Positions 25,545-34,885 of a DNA stretch of 64,000 nt are shown one piece after another (position 1 is the stretch's first letter; every line of letters starts with the position of its first letter). Under the pieces are notes generated by a model, which worked only from the letters and a program-made list of their open reading frames with translations, made no database searches and was not told the DNA's origin. The translations under genes were made by a program, and so were the position numbers. This DNA comes from Paenibacillus durus ATCC 35681 (GTDB lineage: Bacteria; Bacillota; Bacilli; Paenibacillales; Paenibacillaceae), in the NCBI RefSeq assembly GCF_000993825.1, contig NZ_CP011114.1, positions 1,674,001 to 1,738,000 of the forward strand, given 5' to 3'.

Positions 25545-27176
25545 TTAAAGTGACGGCCATTCCGCACCGCTCAAGTGCTTCTCCTGATATTCGCCCGGGG
25601 GCATATGATGAAATTGTTTAAATACATGCGAAAAATGCTTTACGCTGACGTAACCGACCTTCTCCGAGACATCGTATACTTTCACGGGAGGATTTGCCTT
25701 CAGCAGCTTTGCGGCCTGCTCCATCCGGACCCGGGTCAGAAATTTGATATACGATTCCTGCATCGTTTTGTGGAAGATGCTGCTTAAATAGCCCGGCGAG
25801 ATTCCCATCTTTTCGGCGAGCAGGGCAAGGCTTAACGGTTCCGCATAATGGGAGTAGATATAAGCTCTGACCCGGCTGACAATGTCCTGTTCATTTTCGT
25901 GGACAGGCTCTTCCGGGCCGCCTTTGGTCAGGCAATGAAAGATTTCCTGAAACAATCCGAGTACCGCTTGGATGGACAGCTCGGACGGATTCCGATGCAT
26001 CTGCTGGAGATGATGATAGGCGCTTTCCACGAATCCGCTCTGGCGTTCCAAAGGCCCGTTCGCAAGCTGCCTTAGCAGATGAAACCCGAACTTCATGACA
26101 TGAACGGAGCTAATATGCGGCAGACTTTCAAAAAAACGCTTCACCGCCATTAAAAAAACAGCTTCATTCCGATCCGGGATAGCCAATTGCACAGAGGTTA
26201 ACGTTTGCTCCAGAATGGCAAGACGCTGAAGCTGCCTGCTCTCATGCTGTTCATTGAACAGGAAAGGTTCTTCCAGGAACAGGCGATGGTTAAGGGTCTC
26301 GGCTGCTTTAGCATAGGAGTATTGCAGATGAAACAGCTCGGATTCAAAGGTTCCGAGGGCGCCGGAGACGGTAATTCCGGTATTGGCGAGCATGGCGGAA
26401 GAGACTTTCTCATAAAGCGAACGGCATTTATGCTCGATATGATTCTTGTCTTCGCCCGTCACCAGCACGCAGGTATGCTGATCTTCGTCCAGAAAGACGA
26501 ATCCGGAGCCGCTTGCTTCAGACAGCTCGCCTGTCATTTGATGGAGAATGAAGCGAAAGACGGAAATGTCGCCGTAAGGTATCCCTTTTTGGGCCAGCCG
26601 GTCTTCATCCAGATCCAGCACCATAATTAGACCTTCGGTTTCGATCAGCTGCACTTTCAAGCGGAAGACGAGGGGATAAAGGGCCTTGATCTCCACGCTG
26701 TCGTCGCTTACAAGGGCCTTCAGGAATTGCCTGACGACCTGCGCCTGGCTTTCCTTGGAGACCTTTCTCATAGCCAGAGCGGCAAGCTCGTCATGGAATT
26801 TACGGTCGAGCTGCGCGGTAACCTCTGCCAGAGCTTCTACCAATTCATCATGGACTACGGGCTTCAGCAAATAATTCTGCACCCCGAAGCGGAGCGCATC
26901 CCGGGCAAGCGAGAATTCATCAAAGCCGGACAGAATCAGAATAATGGGCGGATTCTCCGATTGGGACAGCCGTCTGCACAGCTCCAGTCCGTCAACGACA
27001 GGCATTTTAATGTCGGTAATGACCAGATGGACCCGCATCTCCTGCAGCATTTCCCAGGCTTCCTGACCATCCATGGCTTCTCCCGCGACCTCCCAATCCG
27101 GATGGTTGGAGGCGATATGCATCCTCAAATACTGGCGTACGAGCGGTTCGTCATCCACAAGCAGCACTTTATACAT
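25545..27176 (-). CDS. AraC-type response regulator (YesN-like)
   Basis: A 543-residue regulator: receiver domain with VDDEP and phospho-acceptor region VITDIKMP (about residue 55), a large middle segment, and a C-terminal double helix-turn-helix AraC domain (SLALLAEKMGISPGYLSSIFH and YDVSEKVGYVSVKHFSHVFKQFHHMPPGEYQ). It is the partner of the upstream YesM kinase, with only a 5-base gap. Start at 27176 (MYKVLLVDD) is placed 8 bases after AAGGAG. It is divergent in role from the sugar operon that starts at 29205 and presumably activates it. Confidence 0.92.
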   Translation of the reverse strand: MYKVLLVDDEPLVRQYLRMHIASNHPDWEVAGEAMDGQEAWEMLQEMRVHLVITDIKMPVVDGLELCRRLSQSENPPIILILSGFDEFSLARDALRFGVQNYLLKPVVHDELVEALAEVTAQLDRKFHDELAALAMRKVSKESQAQVVRQFLKALVSDDSVEIKALYPLVFRLKVQLIETEGLIMVLDLDEDRLAQKGIPYGDISVFRFILHQMTGELSEASGSGFVFLDEDQHTCVLVTGEDKNHIEHKCRSLYEKVSSAMLANTGITVSGALGTFESELFHLQYSYAKAAETLNHRLFLEEPFLFNEQHESRQLQRLAILEQTLTSVQLAIPDRNEAVFLMAVKRFFESLPHISSVHVMKFGFHLLRQLANGPLERQSGFVESAYHHLQQMHRNPSELSIQAVLGLFQEIFHCLTKGGPEEPVHENEQDIVSRVRAYIYSHYAEPLSLALLAEKMGISPGYLSSIFHKTMQESYIKFLTRVRMEQAAKLLKANPPVKVYDVSEKVGYVSVKHFSHVFKQFHHMPPGEYQEKHLSGAEWPSL

Positions 27177-27181
27177 TCTCA

Positions 27182-29020
27182 TCACTCCTTCCCCAATCCG
27201 GTTTCCGGCAAAAGAACAAATACAGCCGTTCCCTGTCCCAGCACACTGTCGACTTTAATTCCATACCCGGAACCGTATTTTAATTTAATTCGTTTATTCA
27301 CATTAACCAGGCCGATGCCGGTTCCCGTCCGAGAGGCGCTGTCCAGGTTCTGATCTCCAGCGGACGGATGATCCGGCTGAACCTGCTCCAGCTTGCCGCG
27401 AAGCTTCTGCAGCGTTTCCGGGCTCATACCTTGCCCGCTGTCCCGGATCGTGAACAGAACCTCGCCGCTCGCGGTCTTTTCTCCGAATATAACAATACGG
27501 GTCTGTCCGCGCTTGGCTTCGCAGCCGTGAATTACCGCATTCTCGACGATCGGCTGAAACAGCAGGGCGGGGATGGGCATGTCATGCAAAGCGGGATCAA
27601 CTTGCAGCTCGTACTCCAGCCTGCCTTCGTAACGGCTGCTCTGGATGCTTAAATAAGCTTCAAGCAAATCCAGCTCTTTTTGCAGGAGAATGTCTTTATC
27701 CATCCGGGTCATGCTGCGGAGCATGCTGCTTAATTTATGGAGATGGTCGATGGCCTTGTCCTGCTTGCCCGTCTGCATCTGCATGGATATCAAATTCAGC
27801 GTGTTGAACAGGAAGTGGGGCCGAATCTGATTGTATAGGGCCTGTACCTGGGCTTCCTTCTGGAGCAGCTCCTTCTCGTATACCTGCTTAACCAGCTGGG
27901 TATTTTCTTCCAGCATTTCACGTACTCTGGACACCAGACCGTTAAAGGAGGTGCCAAGATACCCCAGTTCATCATTCCGGTGCGCGGGAAAAGAAACCTG
28001 CAAATTCCCCTGTTCCACCTCTCTCATCAATTTCACGATATGCAGCAGTGGAGCCAAAAAACGGCGGACAAAGAAATACATCAGGATAAAAGCGAGCAGC
28101 GAGCAGGCCAGTGCGATGAAGAAGCCAAAATTTCTCGTTTCCGTCGCTTTTTGATTTAATTCCTTGATGGAGCTGACAGCCACAATCGTCCAATTGGAGC
28201 GCGGGAGCAGCGTTGAATTAAGCAGGTAGGAGGTGCCGCTCTGATTAATCGTCATGGTTGGTTTGCCGCTTGCTTGGACTTGATTGAACAAGGATACGGC
28301 GTTTAACCGGTCCGTACTCCGGTAAATCACATTGCGGTTATTATCCAGAATGAATAAGCCTCCGCCCGAGCCCATATCGACTTTACTGCAAATGACGGCG
28401 ATGCCGTTATAGTTGGCGTCCACCTTGATGGCCCCGAGTATTTTCTCTGTATCCCGAGTGCTCCGGAGCTGCTTCACGATGGAAAAAACTTTAGGACCGC
28501 CGTTTTTCACCATCTGCTGCGTGTGCGTAGGCACAAAAATGGAATCCTGCGTATTCATCGCCTGCTTATACCAATCGAATTCCTGAAACCGGCTGTCGTA
28601 ATCCACGCTGATGGGCATGCGCCCGACCGTATAGATTTCATCCGTCAAAATAAAGACCCGATTGATATCTTTCCGTGGATAAATCATCATCTCTTCGAGA
28701 TAATTGTCAATGAAGCGGCGCTTTTTCAACTGGGCCAATTGGGAATTCTGCACATCTTCCTCCAAGGTCTGCATCACGCCATCGTTCATATAGGGCGACA
28801 GGGTAAGGCGGAACAGATCATCCAGATAGGTGTCGATATTATAGGAGACCTGGGCGATAATTTGCTGCACCTGCTCGGAGGACTGCTGTTCAAAGTCCAT
28901 CGTGTATCTGGAATAGGACAGAATGGAAGCAAGAAAGACTGAACCCAGAATGAACAATACGGAGAAAAAGAGCAGCTTTTTTTTGATGCTCCAATATCGG
29001 TAGCGCTTCCATTTGTGCAT
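27182..29020 (-). CDS. Sensor histidine kinase (YesM-like)
   Basis: A 612-residue membrane kinase: helix near residue 20, extracellular dCache-type sensor (about 40-290), second helix, HAMP, His_kinase domain with the phospho-His in QIRPHFLFNTLNLISMQM, and a HATPase domain with NAVIHGCEAKRGQT and DSGQGM. ATG at 29020 follows GGGGGGAG. With YesN it senses extracellular carbohydrate breakdown products and turns on the adjacent ABC system. It is divergent from the binding-protein gene, with about 180 bases between them. Confidence 0.92.
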   Translation of the reverse strand: MHKWKRYRYWSIKKKLLFFSVLFILGSVFLASILSYSRYTMDFEQQSSEQVQQIIAQVSYNIDTYLDDLFRLTLSPYMNDGVMQTLEEDVQNSQLAQLKKRRFIDNYLEEMMIYPRKDINRVFILTDEIYTVGRMPISVDYDSRFQEFDWYKQAMNTQDSIFVPTHTQQMVKNGGPKVFSIVKQLRSTRDTEKILGAIKVDANYNGIAVICSKVDMGSGGGLFILDNNRNVIYRSTDRLNAVSLFNQVQASGKPTMTINQSGTSYLLNSTLLPRSNWTIVAVSSIKELNQKATETRNFGFFIALACSLLAFILMYFFVRRFLAPLLHIVKLMREVEQGNLQVSFPAHRNDELGYLGTSFNGLVSRVREMLEENTQLVKQVYEKELLQKEAQVQALYNQIRPHFLFNTLNLISMQMQTGKQDKAIDHLHKLSSMLRSMTRMDKDILLQKELDLLEAYLSIQSSRYEGRLEYELQVDPALHDMPIPALLFQPIVENAVIHGCEAKRGQTRIVIFGEKTASGEVLFTIRDSGQGMSPETLQKLRGKLEQVQPDHPSAGDQNLDSASRTGTGIGLVNVNKRIKLKYGSGYGIKVDSVLGQGTAVFVLLPETGLGKE

Positions 29021-29204
29021 GTTCACTCCCCCCAACACCAGTGTAGCGATTTATTGTATGCGCTTCAATTTGTTTTTCGGGAATCTGCAAAAACCGCACC
29101 CTTGTGTAAAAATACGGTGTTTTGCGTTCGCGCATTCCCCCTTATGATGAGACTGTAACAAGGAACACAGGTCAGAGGAACAGCCAACAAAGGGAGGCGT
29201 CAAT

Positions 29205-30539
29205 ATGAGAAAAAAGAAACTGGGCTTGCTGCTCACAGGCGTGATGATGGTCGGCTTACTGGCAGGCTGCGGCGGAAAAAGCGAGGATTCGCCAAGCCCA
29301 AGCGGCAATGCCGCAGGCACGGCTCAGGAAACGGCCCCCAAAGAAACCGTGAAGCTGAAGTTTTTTACCGGAAAAGTGGAGACGGTCGATTTAATGAACA
29401 CCCTGATCCAGAAGTTCAATTCGGAAAATCCGGGGATTGAAGTGGAGCAGGAATACCAGAAGGACGCAAGCAATGTGATTAAAGTGAAATTCGCTTCCGG
29501 CGACATTCCCGACATTACCACCGTGGTAGAGCAGGATTATATCGATCAGGGCAAATACCTGGATCTTTCAAATGAGCCGTTCTGGCCGAGAGTGCTGCCG
29601 GCGGTCAAAGAGCTGTCAACGGACGTGAAGAGCGGCAAGCAGTATCAGGTGGCGACGAACGTGACGATGGCCGGCATTTTTTATAACAAAAAAATATTCC
29701 AGGAGCTGGGCCTGAAAGAAGCATTGACCTGGGACGAATTTAAAGCGAATCTGCAGGCGATCAAGGACAAGAAGCCGGATGTGACTCCGCTGTTTATCGC
29801 CGGAAGGGAGTCATGGACGCTTGGACATCTGATCGAGTTCCTGGCTCACGGCATTATCAAGCAGGATTTGGGCGTAAAAAGCTCCCGCGAAGCCTTCATC
29901 AACAATGAGTCGGATAAACTGAAGTTCGATCAGGAAAACGGGCCAATTGACACTTTCGCCAAACGTCTGCTGGAACTGCAAGCTGCCGGCTTGATTAACA
30001 AAGACGCTTTGACCGCGACATACGACAATCAGAAAGAAGCGTTCGCAACAGGCAAAGCCGCGATGATCAGCCAAGGAATGTGGGTTGTGGCAGATTTGCT
30101 CAAAATTAGCCCCGACTTCCAGAGTGACCTCGGGTTCAGCCCTTACCCGTCCATTCAGGATGGAACGAAGCCGGTCGTCCTTTCCGCTGACGATTCCAGA
30201 TATGCCATTACCGCCGAGTCCAAGCATCCGGAAGAAGCGAAGAAGTTCCTTGAATTCTTGCTGCAGCCGGAAAATCTGAAGACCTACAGCGAGTTCCTGA
30301 AATCGCCTCCGGCGTTTACGGATGTGACCGCGGATTGGGGACCGCTTAAAGAACAGGCCAATCAGGCCCTGAGCAGCGGCGTTAACATCGCTTTCACGGA
30401 TTCACCGTCGGGCTTCTCGGGAGACGATGCAGGCCGAATGGTGCAGGAGCTGCTGGCGGGCCAGTATGCCAATTCTCTTGATTTTGCCAAAGCTTACAAA
30501 GACGCCTGGGATAAAGCCTGGAAAGCAACCCACAGATAA
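29205..30539 (+). CDS. Carbohydrate ABC transporter substrate-binding lipoprotein
   Basis: A 444-residue SBP family 1 lipoprotein, with signal peptide and lipobox LLAGC (Cys24), a Ser/Pro-rich linker, then the sugar-binding fold (FNSENPGIEVEQEYQ, GDIPDITTVVEQDY, FATGKAAMISQGMWV, and KHPEEAKKFLEFLLQPENL). AAGGGAGG precedes the ATG. It heads an operon with two permeases and a GH66 enzyme. Substrate is inferred to be isomalto-oligosaccharides or dextran fragments. Confidence 0.93.
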   Translation: MRKKKLGLLLTGVMMVGLLAGCGGKSEDSPSPSGNAAGTAQETAPKETVKLKFFTGKVETVDLMNTLIQKFNSENPGIEVEQEYQKDASNVIKVKFASGDIPDITTVVEQDYIDQGKYLDLSNEPFWPRVLPAVKELSTDVKSGKQYQVATNVTMAGIFYNKKIFQELGLKEALTWDEFKANLQAIKDKKPDVTPLFIAGRESWTLGHLIEFLAHGIIKQDLGVKSSREAFINNESDKLKFDQENGPIDTFAKRLLELQAAGLINKDALTATYDNQKEAFATGKAAMISQGMWVVADLLKISPDFQSDLGFSPYPSIQDGTKPVVLSADDSRYAITAESKHPEEAKKFLEFLLQPENLKTYSEFLKSPPAFTDVTADWGPLKEQANQALSSGVNIAFTDSPSGFSGDDAGRMVQELLAGQYANSLDFAKAYKDAWDKAWKATHR

Positions 30540-30553
30540 AGCGTATGATTACA

Positions 30554-30599
30554 CCGGAACCCGGAAGAAAGAAATCGTATGATACGGCCCGGGTTCCGG
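30554..30599 (+). repeat. Large inverted repeat between binding protein and permease genes
   Basis: Perfect 11-base arms CCGGAACCCGG (30554-30564) and CCGGGTTCCGG (30589-30599) with a 24-base loop and no T run. It probably acts as an mRNA stem that lets the binding-protein message accumulate above the permeases. Confidence 0.75.
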
Positions 30600-30621
30600 C
30601 AATGGATTGGAGAGAAATCGG

Positions 30622-31503
30622 ATGAATCTGCTGCGTAAGCTATGGAATAACTTGCATCTGTTTATGGCACTGCCGGCCATCCTGCTGTTTGGACTGTTCT
30701 TCATTTATCCGCTGGCGCAGGGTATCGGGATCAGCCTCACAGATTCCAACGGCATGGCCCCGCCGCGTTTTATCGGATTGCAGAATTTTGTGGATTTTTT
30801 TCATGATGCCCGGGCGAAGAAAGATGTGTACAATACCGTCTTCTTTGCGATTGGAAGCGCTCCCCTGCTTAATGTATTCGGCTTTTTGTACGCGCTGATT
30901 CTGGATCGTCCGTTTAAGGGAAAAGGCTTTGTGCGTGCGGTCGTCTATTTGCCGGCGGTCATCAGCCCGCTGATTATGGGGTATGTCTGGTATTTTATCC
31001 TGCAGCCGGACCGGGGCTTTCTCTATCATTTGCTGGCGAGCCTGCATCTGGGCACCGGTGGAAGCGACTGGCTGGGCAACGCGAACTCTGCGCTCATTGT
31101 GCTCGTGTTCATCAATGTGTGGCAGTTCGTGGGGATGACGATGATTATTTATCTGGCGGGGCTGCAGTCCATTCCGAAAGAGCTGTACGAGGCCGGGGAA
31201 ATCGACGGCGCTGGGTATTTGAAATCGCTCTGGTATATTACGATACCAATGGTCGTTCAGTCGATCAAAATCAATGTCGTCACCAACATTATCGGGTCCC
31301 TGTCCGTCTTCGAGGTCATCGTCGCGCTGACGGACGGAGGGCCGGGCTACAGTACGGAATCACTGAGCATCTATATTCTTCGCATGCTGTACGGCAGCTT
31401 TACCGGCTATTCGACAGCGGTAGCGATGATTCTGTTCGTCATGATCATCATTCCCGTCTTTCTCTTTATGAGATATATCAATAAGAAAGAGTTTGAAATG
31501 TGA
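30622..31503 (+). CDS. Carbohydrate ABC transporter permease (MalF/UgpA-like)
   Basis: A 293-residue membrane protein with six helices and the EAA loop region EAGEIDGAGYLKSLWYITIPMV that docks the ATPase. Start at 30622 (MNLLRKLW) has GGAGAG 10 bases upstream. Its TGA overlaps a GTG start candidate of the second permease. It forms the membrane channel with the next gene. No ATPase gene is present in the operon, as is common for Gram-positive sugar systems sharing MsmX-type ATPases. Confidence 0.92.
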   Translation: MNLLRKLWNNLHLFMALPAILLFGLFFIYPLAQGIGISLTDSNGMAPPRFIGLQNFVDFFHDARAKKDVYNTVFFAIGSAPLLNVFGFLYALILDRPFKGKGFVRAVVYLPAVISPLIMGYVWYFILQPDRGFLYHLLASLHLGTGGSDWLGNANSALIVLVFINVWQFVGMTMIIYLAGLQSIPKELYEAGEIDGAGYLKSLWYITIPMVVQSIKINVVTNIIGSLSVFEVIVALTDGGPGYSTESLSIYILRMLYGSFTGYSTAVAMILFVMIIIPVFLFMRYINKKEFEM

Positions 31504-31514
31504 GGGCCGCCGCT

Positions 31515-32336
31515 ATGAAAAATACGCGAACAATCGGTAAATACGCCTTGGTAGCGGGCATGACGCTGCTGTCCTTGATCCCTTTTTACATCCTGCTGTA
31601 TTTGGCGCTGAATAATCCCTCCCGCACGTTATTTAACGGCCTGTCGCTGCTGCCCGATTTCAACTTCTCCAACTTCTCGGAGGCGTGGGAATCGTCCAAA
31701 ATGGGACTCGCTACGCTGAACTCCCTGATTATCACTGTCGGAGGTGCCTTTCTGATTATTCTCGCGGCAAGTTCGGCGGGCTACGCCATCGCCAGGTACA
31801 GCAACAAATTTCACCAATCGGTGTTCAACCTGCTGCTGATCTGCATGATGATTCCGGCGATTATTATAACCGTGCCGCTTTACACGCTGATGAAATCGAT
31901 TGGCGGCATCAATACGCATTGGGCGATGATTTTGCTTATGGCGTCGAACGGCATTCCTTTTTCCGTGTTCCTGTATACCGGCTTCATTAAAGTGCTCCCC
32001 CGGGAAATTGAGGAGTCCGCGATTATCGACGGGTGCACGCCGTTTACGGCCTTTTGGAGAGTCACGTTTCATTTTCTGCGTCCGGTTACGGCGGCGGTCG
32101 TCATTTTGCAGGGGCTGGCGATCTGGAACAATTACGGCCAGGCCGTATTTTTCCTGCAGGGGCAAGATATGAGAACGATTCCGCTGGCCGTCTCCATGTT
32201 CTTTCAGCAGTACGGCGCGCAGTGGAATCTGATGGCAGCTGCGGCCGTGATCGGGCTTGCGCCCGCTGTCCTTGCTTTCTTGGTCTTCCAACAATATTTT
32301 GTCAAAGGGATAACCGCCGGAGCGGTGAAAGGATGA
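31515..32336 (+). CDS. Carbohydrate ABC transporter permease (MalG/UgpE-like)
   Basis: A 273-residue membrane protein of the MalG type with six helices and the EAA motif EESAIIDGCTPFTAFWRVTFHFLRP. The start at 31515 (MKNTRTIGKY) has GAGGG 8 bases upstream and lies 11 bases after the first permease stop; GTG at 31500 is a weaker alternative. Its stop overlaps the GH66 start by ATGA. Confidence 0.9.
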   Translation: MKNTRTIGKYALVAGMTLLSLIPFYILLYLALNNPSRTLFNGLSLLPDFNFSNFSEAWESSKMGLATLNSLIITVGGAFLIILAASSAGYAIARYSNKFHQSVFNLLLICMMIPAIIITVPLYTLMKSIGGINTHWAMILLMASNGIPFSVFLYTGFIKVLPREIEESAIIDGCTPFTAFWRVTFHFLRPVTAAVVILQGLAIWNNYGQAVFFLQGQDMRTIPLAVSMFFQQYGAQWNLMAAAAVIGLAPAVLAFLVFQQYFVKGITAGAVKG

Positions 32337-34045
32337 ACCGTATGTTTCCAACGATTAAAGACGCTTACCCTAATAAAGCCCAGTATCTGACCGGAGAACC
32401 GGTATGCATTAGGGTTGAACTGGATAATCCGCTCCAGCACGAAGTTACGGTTCGGCTAACAGCGGAAATACTATGTGTGAATCGCGTGTTGGACAGCCAG
32501 GCCTATGATATCGTCATTCCTCCGGGCGCCGTTATAACGCATCTTCTGGATTTTGGCCCGCCGGATGAAGCTTTTCGCGGATATGGTGTCGATTTGCTGC
32601 TTGAGCAGGACGAGGCGGAGCCCGTGCGTTTCTCGACCGCCTTTGATGTCGTTTCGAGCTGGCGGCAGTCGCCGAGGTACGGGTTTTTAAGTGATTTTCA
32701 TCCGCGTGAGCTTGGGGATGCCAAGGATGTGGAGAGCCTCAATAAGCTCCATATTAATCTGGTGCAATTTTACGATTGGATGTACCGCCACGACGACCTC
32801 GTTCCGCCGGAGGATACTTTTACCGATCTGATGGGGAGAGAGCTCAGCCTTCAAGTTGTGAAGGAGAAAATCGCGCTCTGCCGCTCCTATGGCATGAAGA
32901 CGATGGCCTACGGAGCGGTTTACGCCGCCAGCCAGGATTTTTACCGGAAGCATCCGGATTGGGCGCTGTATTACGGCAATGGAAAGGTCATCGATTTCAT
33001 CGATATTTTTACGATAATGAACATCAGCGAAGAGTCGCCCTGGCATCGTCACATCATTGGGGAGTACAAAAAGGCGATTGAACAGGTCGGCTTCGACGGC
33101 ATCCATATGGACACGTACGGGTATCCGAAGACGGGCATTTCAAGACTTGGCGGCGTGAAAAAGCTGGAGCGGCTGGAGCAGCAATTCCCGGTTCTGATCG
33201 AGAACACCCGCAAGGAACTGAGCAAGTCCAAAGAGGACATCGGCCTGATCTTCAACAATGTGGGCAATTGGCCGGTGGATACGGTCGCGGCGGCATCGCA
33301 GGATGCCGTATACATCGAGGTATGGAATCCGTATGAAAAATACCATCATATTCAGCAGATTATTGCCTGGGCACAGCAGTTCGGCCATGGCAAGCCGGTC
33401 ATTCTTGCGGCCTACTTGAAGCCTTTCCGGCTGGAGCCAGCGGAATCCATCGATAGAGCCCACGCTGCCGCGCTGCTGCTGTCGGCGGTGATTTTCTCCC
33501 ACGGGGCATATCATCTGCTGCTGGGGGAGAAGGGCGGAGTGCTGACTCAAGGATATTACGTCGATTATTCCGTAGCGGGCGATGCCTTCATGTGCGAAAT
33601 CCGGAATTATTACGATTTTATGGTCCGCTACGTTCATCTGCTGTATGATCCGTCTTTGCGCAATGTCTCAATGACGCATGTGGAGGGTGACAATCTGGAA
33701 TACGTATTCGACGGTGCACCTTATTCCACATACGGCGAACCCGGCAAAGTCTGGACCGTGGTCCGGGAGAATGAACAGTTGAAATTGATCCAGTTCATCA
33801 ACCTGACGAATAACACCGAGGATTATTGGAACGAAGGAAAGAACCGGCCGGCGGAGGTGAAAAATCTAACTGTTCGCGTTCAATTGAGCGGTCCGGTCCG
33901 GTCCGTATTTACGGCGAGCCCCGATATCGACATGGGCAGACCGAAGGAGCTTGAATATTCCATTGAAGAAAGTGATCGGGGATATGTGCTTTCCGTTACC
34001 GTGCCCAGCGTGTATCAGTGGAGTATGCTGGTGATTGAGCATTGA
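32333..34045 (+). CDS. GH66 glycoside hydrolase (dextranase/CITase-like), cytoplasmic
   Basis: A 570-residue family 66 enzyme. After an N-terminal beta domain comes the TIM barrel: GFLSDFHPRE, INLVQFYDWMYRHD, the predicted nucleophile Asp260 in FDGIHMDTYG, FNNVGNWP, the predicted acid/base Glu329 in AVYIEVWNPY, and a C-terminal beta domain. GH66 enzymes cleave alpha-1,6-glucans or cyclise isomalto-oligosaccharides. There is no signal peptide and the protein is shorter than secreted dextranases, so it likely breaks imported oligosaccharides inside the cell. Start overlaps the permease stop by 4 bases. Catalytic residue numbers are by motif position. Confidence 0.88.
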   Translation: MNRMFPTIKDAYPNKAQYLTGEPVCIRVELDNPLQHEVTVRLTAEILCVNRVLDSQAYDIVIPPGAVITHLLDFGPPDEAFRGYGVDLLLEQDEAEPVRFSTAFDVVSSWRQSPRYGFLSDFHPRELGDAKDVESLNKLHINLVQFYDWMYRHDDLVPPEDTFTDLMGRELSLQVVKEKIALCRSYGMKTMAYGAVYAASQDFYRKHPDWALYYGNGKVIDFIDIFTIMNISEESPWHRHIIGEYKKAIEQVGFDGIHMDTYGYPKTGISRLGGVKKLERLEQQFPVLIENTRKELSKSKEDIGLIFNNVGNWPVDTVAAASQDAVYIEVWNPYEKYHHIQQIIAWAQQFGHGKPVILAAYLKPFRLEPAESIDRAHAAALLLSAVIFSHGAYHLLLGEKGGVLTQGYYVDYSVAGDAFMCEIRNYYDFMVRYVHLLYDPSLRNVSMTHVEGDNLEYVFDGAPYSTYGEPGKVWTVVRENEQLKLIQFINLTNNTEDYWNEGKNRPAEVKNLTVRVQLSGPVRSVFTASPDIDMGRPKELEYSIEESDRGYVLSVTVPSVYQWSMLVIEH

Positions 34046-34097
34046 ACGGCGCAGTGGAAGGTAAGGATTGTGGTATTATGTGGAAAGGAGGGATTTT

Positions 34098-34619
34098 ATG
34101 GCATTAGCGGTAATGAGCAAGCGTGAATTCGAGTCGTTGGAGGATGAAAGACTAGGCAGGGCGTGCATGGAGCCGACCTTTAGTCAAATCCGGGCCAAGG
34201 ATATGGCGGTGAAGGCCAGGGTCATCTCGGGTCTTTCCGAGGGACAGCGGGCGCTGTGCATGTTCAGAGTCTTTTACGATCACGCGAAGAATTCGGAGAT
34301 GGAGTATTACGGCTGGATTTCCCAGCTGCTGCAGAATCCGGACATGTGGTTCGGGGTGACGAACGGATTAAGCTTTTTTGGCGATATGGAGATGTCCCGT
34401 CTGCTGGAAGAAACGAAAGAGGTTCTGGAGACCCGAAACCGCAGGCTCGGCTTGGAGTGGAAGGACGCCGTAATTACGGACCTTGATCATGATAAGGAAT
34501 TGAATGCCGAGGTAGAGCGGTTATACCGGCGGTTTCAGCTTGTTTCAAAGGAAAGCTTGAAGACAATCGCCGCCCATATCCGGGCTAATGCCGATGAATT
34601 TGTGAGGTTTGAGGAGTAA
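34098..34619 (+). CDS. Conserved hypothetical protein, DUF4375/DMP19-like
   Basis: A 173-residue soluble, mostly helical protein. The block GLSEGQRALCMFRVFYDHAKNSEMEYYGWISQLLQNPDMW matches the general look of DMP19/DUF4375 proteins, which have no settled function. AAAGGAGGG is placed well ahead of the ATG at 34098. It follows the GH66 gene by 52 bases but has its own strong site, and ends at a good terminator, so it may be the last gene of that transcript or a separate unit. Confidence 0.6.
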   Translation: MALAVMSKREFESLEDERLGRACMEPTFSQIRAKDMAVKARVISGLSEGQRALCMFRVFYDHAKNSEMEYYGWISQLLQNPDMWFGVTNGLSFFGDMEMSRLLEETKEVLETRNRRLGLEWKDAVITDLDHDKELNAEVERLYRRFQLVSKESLKTIAAHIRANADEFVRFEE

Positions 34620-34645
34620 CCTGAATACACCAAACTAACGTTTGA

Positions 34646-34670
34646 GCGTCCGCTGTGCGGGCGCTTTTTT
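34646..34670 (+). terminator. Intrinsic terminator after the DUF4375-like gene
   Basis: Stem GCGTCCGC/GCGGGCGC with a TGT loop (one G-U pair), then six T. Confidence 0.88.
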
Positions 34671-34885
34671 CGTTCATTTCCGCAGTGCGGTTCTCTTATC
34701 CTTTACCATTTAGCCGTTGTATTCCTAGCCGCTGGCCGAAGAAGGTCCCGCGACCAAAGTCCAGAACGAAACTAAACTCCGGACAGTTACGGCGAATTTA
34801 GTCATTTGCTATCCTGTTTTTAGTAGATAAAGGTATTGCCATATTAAGCAACTTGGTAGATTTTTTTAGCAGTGGGGTGAACACA

